Under the pieces are notes generated by a model. The model ran no database searches and had not been told where the DNA came from. It saw nothing but the letters and a program-made list of their open reading frames with translations. Positions 33,363-39,834 of a stretch of DNA of 39,834 nt are shown here, piece by piece; the stretch's first letter is position 1; the number at the start of each line of letters is the position of its first letter. The stretch comes from an uncultured Clostridia bacterium (GTDB lineage: Bacteria; Bacillota; Clostridia; TANB77; CAG-508), in contig CALXZB010000012.1 of the NCBI GenBank assembly GCA_944393125.1, positions 1 through 39,834 of the forward strand, given 5' to 3'. The translations under genes were made by a program, and so were the position numbers.

Positions 33363-34306
33363 TGTATAAAAAAGTTCAACCTTTAATTTCAGTAATAGTA
33401 CCTGTATATAAAGTAGAAAATTATTTAGAAAAATGTATAAAAAGTATAATAAATCAAACATACAATAATTTGCAAATAATATTAGTTGATGACGGTTCAC
33501 CAGATAATTGTGGAAAAATTTGTGATAGATATGCTAAAAAAGATAAAAGAATTGAGGTTGTACATAAAAATAATGGGGGACTTTCTGATGCAAGAAATGT
33601 CGGAATTAATAAAGCAAAAGGGGAATACATAGCTTTTGTTGATAGTGATGACTATATTGAAAAAAGTATGTATAAAGATATGTATAATTTGATAGATAAA
33701 CGAAAAGCAGATGTATGTATTTGCAATTTCTATAATGTTGAAGGAAACAACAAAATTTTAAAAAATCCTAATAAAGGTATTCAAGAATATGATAAAATAA
33801 GCATATTAAAAGAAATATTATTAGACACAAAAGTACAAAGCTATGCTTGGAATAAATTGTACAAAAAGGAAGTATTTAATAATATTAAATACCCAGTAGG
33901 TAAGAAGTATGAAGATATAGGAACAACATTTTATATACTTGAAAAATGCAATAAAATAATAGTAACAGGGAAGCCAGAATATTATTATTTAAATAGAAAA
34001 GATAGTATTGTAAATAATGTGAATGAGCAAACTATTATTGATTATATTGAATTAATAATTAAAAGATATGACTACATAGAGAAAAATTTAAAAGAATTGG
34101 ACAAGTATAATAAGTATTACTTAGCTAAAACATTAATAACTGCTTATTATGACATAAAGAGTCTAAAAGACATCAAAAGTGAAACACAAAAATTGTTTGA
34201 TAATTTGTATGAAAAAGTAAGAAAAAATTTAGAAAGTGATGAAAAAGAATTTATTAATTATTTAAGTGAAGAACAAAAAAAACAAATAAAACAAATTTTA
34301 AATTAA
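33362..34306 (+). CDS. Family 2 glycosyltransferase
   Basis: A 314-residue transferase of the capsule/exopolysaccharide GT2 type. Motifs in order are ISVIVPVYKVENYLEKCI, LVDDGSPDNCGKICD, GGLSDARNVGI, VDSDDYI (DxD metal motif near residue 97), and YAWNKLYKKE followed by KYEDIGTTFYILE on the acceptor side. The C-terminal 80 residues are a charged helical tail. The start codon overlaps the stop of the phosphatase gene (TAATG), with GGAGAGG upstream, so translation is coupled. It is the last gene of the three-gene transcript starting near 31740. Confidence 0.92.
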   Translation: MYKKVQPLISVIVPVYKVENYLEKCIKSIINQTYNNLQIILVDDGSPDNCGKICDRYAKKDKRIEVVHKNNGGLSDARNVGINKAKGEYIAFVDSDDYIEKSMYKDMYNLIDKRKADVCICNFYNVEGNNKILKNPNKGIQEYDKISILKEILLDTKVQSYAWNKLYKKEVFNNIKYPVGKKYEDIGTTFYILEKCNKIIVTGKPEYYYLNRKDSIVNNVNEQTIIDYIELIIKRYDYIEKNLKELDKYNKYYLAKTLITAYYDIKSLKDIKSETQKLFDNLYEKVRKNLESDEKEFINYLSEEQKKQIKQILN

Positions 34307-34331
34307 AAAAATAAAAACTATATATACCAAG

Positions 34332-34349
34332 TTTCATTATATAATGAAA
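34332..34349. repeat. Perfect 18-bp palindrome containing a -10-like TATAAT
   Basis: tttcattat (34332-34340) and ataatgaaa (34341-34349) are exact inverted halves with no spacer. TATAAT sits across the centre (34340-34345). No -35 box is visible at 17 nt. It may be an operator over a promoter for the next gene. Confidence 0.5.
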
Positions 34350-34372
34350 TAAAAATTATGGGAGAATGAAAA

Positions 34373-35431
34373 ATGAAAAAAATAGCATTAGTTGCAGATG
34401 TAAAAAATTGGGCTTTTGACATAGCTGCTAATATTATTAAAAAAGCTTTATCAAGCAAATACCAAATTGACATTTATTATAGCAAGTCAGAAGAATTTAA
34501 AAAAGATTTATTTAAAATTTTAGAAAGATTAAAAGATTATGATTTAATACACTTTTTTTGGAGATATATATTATTAGACTTTGAAAAAGAAGAATTTAGA
34601 GAAAGAGTAGAAGAAAAATATGGCGATTTTGTAAAGTACAAAAAAGATATGATAAAAAAAATATCAACAGGAGTATATGACCATTTATATGAAGATGATA
34701 CGAATTTTAATAAAACCTTTACTAAATATTGTGCAAATTATGTAGTAAGTTCGCCAATTTTATTTGATTTATATAATAATATGGAAGGTGTAAAAAGACC
34801 AAAAGGAATTGTTGGAGATAGCTTTGAAAAAGAGAAGTTCTTTCCAACGAATATGCAAAGATTTGATTTTAAAGATAGATCTAAATTAGTAATTGGGTGG
34901 GTAGGAAATTCTGCTTGGAATGAAAAACAAAAAGACGAAAATGGAAATACAATTGATTTTAAGGGATTTCATACAATACTAAAGCCAATAATAGATGAAC
35001 TTCAAGCTGAAGGGTATGATATAGAATTACAATGTGCAGATAAAGCTGTAAATCAGATTTCAAATGATGATATGTGTGAGTATTATTCAAATATACATAT
35101 ATATGTATGTGTGTCTTATAAGGAAGGAACACCAAAACCATTATTAGAAGCAATGGGATGTGGTGTTCCGATAATAACTACTGATGTTGGAGTTGTAAGA
35201 CAAGCACTAGGACATGAACAAACCAAATATATATTGGGAAAAAGAATAATAGGAGAAAATGAAACATCAATAAGAGAAAAACTAAAAGAAAAAATAAAAT
35301 ATTTATATAATAATAGAGAAAAACTAGGTATATTATCAAGAGAAAATTACCAAAATTCAAAGACATACGAAATTGAAAATATGAGAAAAAAATATGATTG
35401 GTATTTTCAAGAATGCATGAAAGATAGATGA
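34373..35431 (+). CDS. Family 4-like glycosyltransferase
   Basis: A 352-residue GT-B fold transferase. The N-terminal domain starts MKKIALVADVKNWAFD. The C-terminal donor domain starts near residue 165 with LVIGWVGNSAWNEK. It includes the GT4-type ending EGTPKPLLEAMGCGVPIITTDVG near residue 246-268, where the Glu of the EAM segment usually contacts the donor sugar. No membrane segment or signal peptide is present. The SD GGGAG is upstream, and a terminator follows. It completes the glycan gene cluster; donor and acceptor are unknown. Confidence 0.88.
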   Translation: MKKIALVADVKNWAFDIAANIIKKALSSKYQIDIYYSKSEEFKKDLFKILERLKDYDLIHFFWRYILLDFEKEEFRERVEEKYGDFVKYKKDMIKKISTGVYDHLYEDDTNFNKTFTKYCANYVVSSPILFDLYNNMEGVKRPKGIVGDSFEKEKFFPTNMQRFDFKDRSKLVIGWVGNSAWNEKQKDENGNTIDFKGFHTILKPIIDELQAEGYDIELQCADKAVNQISNDDMCEYYSNIHIYVCVSYKEGTPKPLLEAMGCGVPIITTDVGVVRQALGHEQTKYILGKRIIGENETSIREKLKEKIKYLYNNREKLGILSRENYQNSKTYEIENMRKKYDWYFQECMKDR

Positions 35432-35444
35432 GATAAAACAAAAC

Positions 35445-35472
35445 AAAAAAGTCAAAAACAATTGACTTTTTT
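35445..35472 (+). terminator. Terminator after the GT4-like gene
   Basis: An 11-bp stem, aaaaaagtcaa with ttgactttttt, and a T run. Its 3' arm also supplies the -35 box of the next promoter. Confidence 0.85.
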
Positions 35473-35490
35473 ATCATTTAATTATATACT
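35462..35490 (+). promoter_or_regulatory. Sigma-A promoter of the NlpC/P60-comEC operon
   Basis: TTGACT (35462-35467), a 17-nt spacer, and TATACT (35485-35490). The -35 hexamer lies inside the 3' stem of the upstream terminator. Confidence 0.75.
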
Positions 35491-35525
35491 TGTAGCGAAA
35501 AATAAAAATTACAAAGAGGTCAAAA

Positions 35526-36881
35526 ATGAAAACAATAAAATTAGCAATAATTATACTAATGACAACTTTTTTTATTATTATATTAGGAACAAAAGTACAT
35601 GCAACAACAGGAACAATAAATGATGATACTGTAGATTTAGTGAAGGAACCAGATTCAAAAGTAGTTTTAGATTATTTATATAAAGATAATGAAGTAGAAA
35701 TATTAGAATATGAAGATGGTTGGTATAAAGTTAAAGCAGAAACAAGTTTAGGAAAAGTAACAGGATATGTTGATGAAAGTTATATAGATACAGAAGAAAG
35801 TAATACAAATGAAGTAATAACAGAAACAACAGAAACAACACAAGAAACAGACGAAGATGAAACAAATCCAACAGTTTCAACAGAGATAGAGCAAAATACA
35901 GAAAACAATATTTCTAGCAATATAGAAGAAGAAAAACAATATGTATTAGCACAAGCTGTAAAGATTAAAGCAATACCTATAGTTAATGCTAAAGACAAAT
36001 CAGAAATATCAGGAAACATTACAGTATTAGAAATAATAAATGACTGGGTTAGAATAGAAAATGAATCTCAAAATGGATGGATAAGAAAAAATGTTTTAAA
36101 AGGTGTGTTAACTACACAACAAGATATTCAAGAAGAAACAACAGAACAACAAACAGTAGAAACAGAAGCAACAGTAACTGAACTAAATAAAATAGGCTAT
36201 GTAAGTGCAGAAGGTTTAAGAGTAAGAAGTGAACCTACAACAGATAGTGAAGAAATAACAAGTTTATCTAAAAATGATCAAGTAAAAATTATTGAACAAG
36301 TAGATAATTGGTATAAAATAGATATGAATGGCGAAATTGGTTATGTGTCATCAAAATATATTTCAGATACTAAACAACCTGAAGTAACATCAAGAAGTGG
36401 CAGTACATTAAAAAATACAACAACTACATCAAAGAAAGAAGAAGCAATAGAAAAAGAAAATCAATCTGCAGAAGAGACTACAAAAACAGAAGAATCAACA
36501 TTAGATACAACAGGGGAAGAAATCGTAGAATATGCAAAACAATATTTAGGATATAAATATGTATCAGGAGGAGTATCACCATCTACTGGTTTTGATTGTT
36601 CAGGTTTTACGTTATACGTATATAACAATTTTGGAATATCACTTAATCGAACAGCAAGTGGACAAATGAATAATGGAATAGCAATAGACAGAGATAATTT
36701 ACAACTGGGTGATTTAGTAATATTTAATAATGATTCAAACACTTCAATAGGGCATGTAGGAATTTATATAGGGAATGGAGATTTTATACATGCATCAAAT
36801 CCTTCTGACGGTGTAAAAATAACAGCATTATCTACAGGATATTATGAAAAAAGATATGTAGGAGCAAGGAGAGTAATTTAA
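35526..36881 (+). CDS. Secreted SH3b-NlpC/P60 peptidoglycan hydrolase
   Basis: A predicted exported cell-wall endopeptidase of 451 residues. A signal peptide covers about 1-27 (MKTIKLAIIILMTT through VHA). Three bacterial SH3-like domains follow, at about 30-90, 138-192 and 222-280, the third being the most typical (GLRVRSEPTTDSE). Thr/Glu-rich linkers at 90-135, 195-220 and 285-330 separate them. The C-terminal NlpC/P60 domain (about 332-451) has catalytic Cys358 in DCSGF, His410 in GHVGIY and a third polar residue, His422. Such enzymes cut D-Glu to diamino-acid links in stem peptides. It is one base upstream of comEC. Confidence 0.94.
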   Translation: MKTIKLAIIILMTTFFIIILGTKVHATTGTINDDTVDLVKEPDSKVVLDYLYKDNEVEILEYEDGWYKVKAETSLGKVTGYVDESYIDTEESNTNEVITETTETTQETDEDETNPTVSTEIEQNTENNISSNIEEEKQYVLAQAVKIKAIPIVNAKDKSEISGNITVLEIINDWVRIENESQNGWIRKNVLKGVLTTQQDIQEETTEQQTVETEATVTELNKIGYVSAEGLRVRSEPTTDSEEITSLSKNDQVKIIEQVDNWYKIDMNGEIGYVSSKYISDTKQPEVTSRSGSTLKNTTTTSKKEEAIEKENQSAEETTKTEESTLDTTGEEIVEYAKQYLGYKYVSGGVSPSTGFDCSGFTLYVYNNFGISLNRTASGQMNNGIAIDRDNLQLGDLVIFNNDSNTSIGHVGIYIGNGDFIHASNPSDGVKITALSTGYYEKRYVGARRVI

Positions 36882-39326
36882 TTGAAAAGACCAATGTTAA
36901 TAATTACAATTGGTTATATAATAGGTATAATATGGGGGCTATACTTAAAAATAAGTATAGTCTCATTTTATATGGGTTTAATTGTAATTTATATAATAAT
37001 TCATTTACAATATAGAAAAAAGAAATTTAAAATTTTTTCAATAAAAAGATATTTTAGATATTTAAAAATAATGTTCAAAATTAATTTTATTCTATTAATA
37101 ATTAGTTCATCATTTATTTCAAATCTAATTATTATATACCAAGAGAACAAATATGAAAAATCATTTGTAGAAGGGCAAAATTTGGAAATAGTTGCAGTAG
37201 TAATAAGTAATGTAAAAGAACAAGAATATTCTAACAAATATGAAGTTAAAACTATCTCTAATGAAAAATTATATATATATGTTGATAAAAAAGTAAAATT
37301 AGAATATGGTGATAAAATAAAAATAAAAGGAGAGTTTCAAGAACCACAAAGTTCGAGAAATTATAAAGGTTTTAATTATAAACAATATTTAAAAACTAAA
37401 AAAATATATGGAAGTATAAAAGTTACAGATGTTAAAATATTAGATAAAAACAAAGCAAATAAAATTATGCAATTATCAAATTCAATATTTTTAAAAATTC
37501 AAGATAATTTAAAAAATACATATGACGAAAAAGTTTATCCAATAATTTCAGGAATAATGCTAGGATATACAGAAGAAATAGATGAAAATACAAAACAAAA
37601 TTTTTCAACAAGTAATATATCACATGTTCTTGCTGTATCAGGAATGCATATTTCATATATAATAATTTTAATCACAAGCAGTACACAAAAATTATTAGGA
37701 AAAAGAAATAGCAAAATTATAGCAAGTATTGTGCTAATTATATACATGTTTATAACAGGGTTTAGTGTATCAATAATAAGAGCTGGAATTATGGGAATTA
37801 TCTTATGCATGGCATTTGTCTTATATAGAAAAAGTGATACATTAAATAATATTTCGATAGCAATAGTATTAACATTAATAAATAATCCATATTCTATTAA
37901 TAGTATTAGTTTTCTACTTACATACGGAGGGACAATAGGCATATTATATTTTGAAAAAATTATTGAAAATATAATAAAAAACATAAAAATAAAAAATAGA
38001 AAGTACAAGTATGCTTTTATTAAGATACAAAGAAAATGTAGTAAATTAATAGAAGTAGTTTCAGTTACTATTTCTGCACAAATAATAATAATGCCGATAA
38101 TGATACTTTATTTTAATACAATAGGATTAGGATTTTTATTAACTAATTTACTATTAAGCAGTATTATTGGAATAATAGTAATGGGTGGATTTGTTCAAAT
38201 TATTATTTCTTTTATTTCAATTAATGCAGGAAAAGCATTAGCTAATATTATAAATATACCATTATATTTACTTTTACAGATTTCAAAAATTAATATTGGT
38301 AATTATAATGTAGTAACACCGGATTTTTATCAAATTATTTTATATTATTTACTAATTTTTATATTAAGAAAAATATATTTAATATTTCATTCAAATAATT
38401 GTACTACAACACAAAACAGAATAAAAAATACAATGTATTTAATTAAATTTAAAATTAAACCATATATAAAAATTCTTAAATTTTCAATAATTTTAGTATT
38501 ATTTATTATTTGCATTATAAATATAATCCCACATGATTTAGAAATATATTTTATTGATGTAGGACAAGGTGATTGCACATTAATAATAACTCCTAATAAT
38601 AAGAAAATATTGATTGATGGTGGAGGAAGTGAAAACTATGATGTGGGTGAAAATATTCTAATTCCATATTTATTAGATAGAAAAATATCAAGTTTGGATT
38701 ATGTAATAATAAGCCATTTTGATCAAGATCATATAGGAGGAATACTAAGTGTTTTAAAAGAAATAAAAGTTCAAAAAATTATAATTGGTAAGCAGGGAGC
38801 AAAGAATGAACAATATGAAGAATTATATAAAATAGTTAAGGAGAAAAATATATTATTATCAATAGTTGAAAAAGGAGACATTATAAATATAGAAAAAAAT
38901 GTACAATTTAAAATATTATTTCCAGAAAAAGAATTAATTAAAGAAAATGTTCTTAATAATAATTCAATTGTTGCAAAATTAGAATATAAAAATTTTAAAA
39001 TGTTATTTACAGGAGATATAGAAGAAATAGCTGAAAAGAAATTAATAAAATATTATTCTAAAGAAGAACTAAAGGCAGATATACTAAAAATTTCACATCA
39101 CGGCTCAAAAACTTCTACTACGACAGAGTTTTTGGGTGTAGTTAATCCTAGAATTGCTTTAATAGGAGTAGGACAAAATAATAAATTTGGACATCCAGAT
39201 GATAGTATTATAAATAATTTAGCAAATAGAAATATAAAAATATTTAGAACTGATAAAATGGGAGAAATCATAATAAAAAGCGATGGAAATAAAATAAAAA
39301 AGGTTATGGGGTATATACCACCATAA
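36882..39326 (+). CDS. comEC: DNA internalization channel ComEC/Rec2
   Basis: ComEC forms the membrane channel that carries single-stranded DNA into the cell during natural transformation. The protein has 814 residues starting with TTG behind AAGGAGA, immediately after the upstream stop. An N-terminal membrane and DUF4131/OB-like part spans about 1-210. The Competence transmembrane domain runs about 220-490 (SHVLAVSGMHISYI). The C-terminal metallo-beta-lactamase-like domain runs about 560-810, with FIDVGQGDCTLI, SHFDQDHIGG and KISHHGS metal motifs. No comEA or comF is visible nearby. Whether this organism is transformable is unknown; comEC genes are common in Clostridia. Confidence 0.95.
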   Translation: MKRPMLIITIGYIIGIIWGLYLKISIVSFYMGLIVIYIIIHLQYRKKKFKIFSIKRYFRYLKIMFKINFILLIISSSFISNLIIIYQENKYEKSFVEGQNLEIVAVVISNVKEQEYSNKYEVKTISNEKLYIYVDKKVKLEYGDKIKIKGEFQEPQSSRNYKGFNYKQYLKTKKIYGSIKVTDVKILDKNKANKIMQLSNSIFLKIQDNLKNTYDEKVYPIISGIMLGYTEEIDENTKQNFSTSNISHVLAVSGMHISYIIILITSSTQKLLGKRNSKIIASIVLIIYMFITGFSVSIIRAGIMGIILCMAFVLYRKSDTLNNISIAIVLTLINNPYSINSISFLLTYGGTIGILYFEKIIENIIKNIKIKNRKYKYAFIKIQRKCSKLIEVVSVTISAQIIIMPIMILYFNTIGLGFLLTNLLLSSIIGIIVMGGFVQIIISFISINAGKALANIINIPLYLLLQISKINIGNYNVVTPDFYQIILYYLLIFILRKIYLIFHSNNCTTTQNRIKNTMYLIKFKIKPYIKILKFSIILVLFIICIINIIPHDLEIYFIDVGQGDCTLIITPNNKKILIDGGGSENYDVGENILIPYLLDRKISSLDYVIISHFDQDHIGGILSVLKEIKVQKIIIGKQGAKNEQYEELYKIVKEKNILLSIVEKGDIINIEKNVQFKILFPEKELIKENVLNNNSIVAKLEYKNFKMLFTGDIEEIAEKKLIKYYSKEELKADILKISHHGSKTSTTTEFLGVVNPRIALIGVGQNNKFGHPDDSIINNLANRNIKIFRTDKMGEIIIKSDGNKIKKVMGYIPP

Positions 39327-39331
39327 CCTTT
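39290..39331 (-). terminator. Terminator after the orphan minus-strand gene (may also serve comEC)
   Basis: An 11-bp stem, aaaggttatgg (39299-39309) with ccataaccttt (39321-39331). On the minus strand it is followed by a long T-rich tail, so it fits the minus gene best. The comEC stop codon lies within it, and on the plus strand the T run is short. Confidence 0.75.
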
Positions 39332-39345
39332 GAGCTGACATACAA

Positions 39346-39729
39346 TTAGAAGTCAATCACCTTGTAATTGTCACAGTTCAGGTAATCAAATGGGATAAAT
39401 AGGCTGATTTTTTCGTTGTAAACCCCTTTGCAACCATTTACTGTTACTTCCTTCCCTACAAAATAGTGTTCAGCATGCTCCAAGTATTCTTTTCTTATGC
39501 TAAAATTTGCCATTACTTCAGTATTTGAAAAACTGAACAAATTCATAGACAATTTTTCCTTCAATTCCTCAGTAGAGTCACATGGACTCTGCCAGAAAGC
39601 AAAGAAAAAGGTGTTCTCCGGAAGAGTGACATCATCAGGAGTAGAAGCGTATTTTAGTTTGTACAAATGCAAAGAGTAAATGTTTTTCAAATGAGGGGTG
39701 TACGTTAGTGATACTAAAAACCGTGCCAT
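39346..39729 (-). CDS. Hypothetical protein, 127 residues, foreign-looking composition
   Basis: I do not recognise this protein. It starts MARFLVSLTYTPHLKNIYSL, has mixed alpha/beta character, no signal peptide or membrane segment, and two cysteines of note, in SPCDS and VNGCKG. The SD TAGGAGGA (before ATTACT) is strong and the promoter at 39760-39788 is consensus. It is a self-contained transcription unit with its own terminator. Its G+C is about 38 percent by my counts of three lines, against about 22-25 percent in the adjacent comEC, and its codon use includes CCC, GTG, CTG and CTC, which neighbours avoid. That suggests recent horizontal gain. Confidence 0.75.
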   Translation of the reverse strand: MARFLVSLTYTPHLKNIYSLHLYKLKYASTPDDVTLPENTFFFAFWQSPCDSTEELKEKLSMNLFSFSNTEVMANFSIRKEYLEHAEHYFVGKEVTVNGCKGVYNEKISLFIPFDYLNCDNYKVIDF

Positions 39730-39759
39730 AGTAATCCTCCTAAAAATAGATTCTTAAAT

Positions 39760-39788
39760 ATTGTACCAAATTTCTACCGAAAAGTCAA
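39760..39788 (-). promoter_or_regulatory. Sigma-A promoter of the orphan minus-strand gene
   Basis: The minus strand reads TTGACT (39783-39788), 17 nt, then TACAAT (39760-39765). The start codon is about 30 nt downstream. Confidence 0.78.
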
Positions 39789-39834
39789 ATTATGTAAAAC
39801 TATTTATCTATAAAACTAGAAAAAGCATATGAAA

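Noticed and set aside
1..39834. CRISPR arrays, transposons or prophage
   Set aside because: No regularly spaced repeats, transposase, integrase or phage structural motif was seen on either strand.

Overview
The window is about 40 kb of very AT-rich DNA (roughly a quarter G+C by eye). It has strong Shine-Dalgarno (SD) sequences and many near-consensus sigma-A promoters, mostly with a 17-nt spacer. Gene content points to an anaerobic, endospore-forming member of the Clostridia. The support is: the sporulation genes pdaA, yqfC and yqfD; DisA; a GatCAB amidotransferase; a manganese-type pyrophosphatase; an agr peptide quorum-sensing module; and L-lactate dehydrogenase. No phage, transposase, integrase or CRISPR array is visible.

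Layout. 0-5 kb: tRNA-Gly(UCC), a membrane-anchored polysaccharide deacetylase, a convergent RluA-family pseudouridine synthase, an M23 peptidase and a convergent glmS. 5-9.9 kb: uvrC (divergent from glmS), a 38-residue membrane protein, a patatin-like lipase, an rRNA methyltransferase and a second RluA-type synthase. 10-13 kb: an agr module, with agrB and an unlisted-size agrD on the plus strand facing an agrA-agrC operon on the minus strand. 13.2-18.4 kb: pdaA-yqfC-yqfD, an unrecognised 403-residue gene, ybeY and a DUF3048 gene. yqfD carries an apparent frameshift at a run of seven A. The unrecognised gene lies where phoH often sits in related genomes. 18.4-23 kb: ldh with a long structured leader, then gatC-gatA-gatB. 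23-26.7 kb: radA-disA-cyclophilin, with rpsT convergent. 27-30.6 kb: an rpiB-like gene, a TagO/WecA-type phosphosugar transferase, hslO and ppaC. 30.7-35.4 kb: a surface-glycan cluster with three glycosyltransferases, a polysaccharide pyruvyl transferase and a histidine phosphatase. 35.5-39.3 kb: a secreted SH3b-NlpC/P60 cell-wall hydrolase and comEC. The window ends with an orphan minus-strand gene of clearly higher G+C.

Together these are mostly chromosomal housekeeping genes for envelope building (deacetylases, M23 and NlpC hydrolases, GlmS, TagO-like enzyme, glycan cluster), sporulation, translation (GatCAB, S20, YbeY, rRNA modification) and DNA repair or checkpoint (UvrC, RadA, DisA). 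Accessory interest is concentrated in five places: the agr locus, the unknown 403-residue protein, the broken yqfD, the hairpin between SD and start codon at the head of the glycan cluster, and the compositionally foreign last gene. All product calls come from reading motifs; no database search was run.
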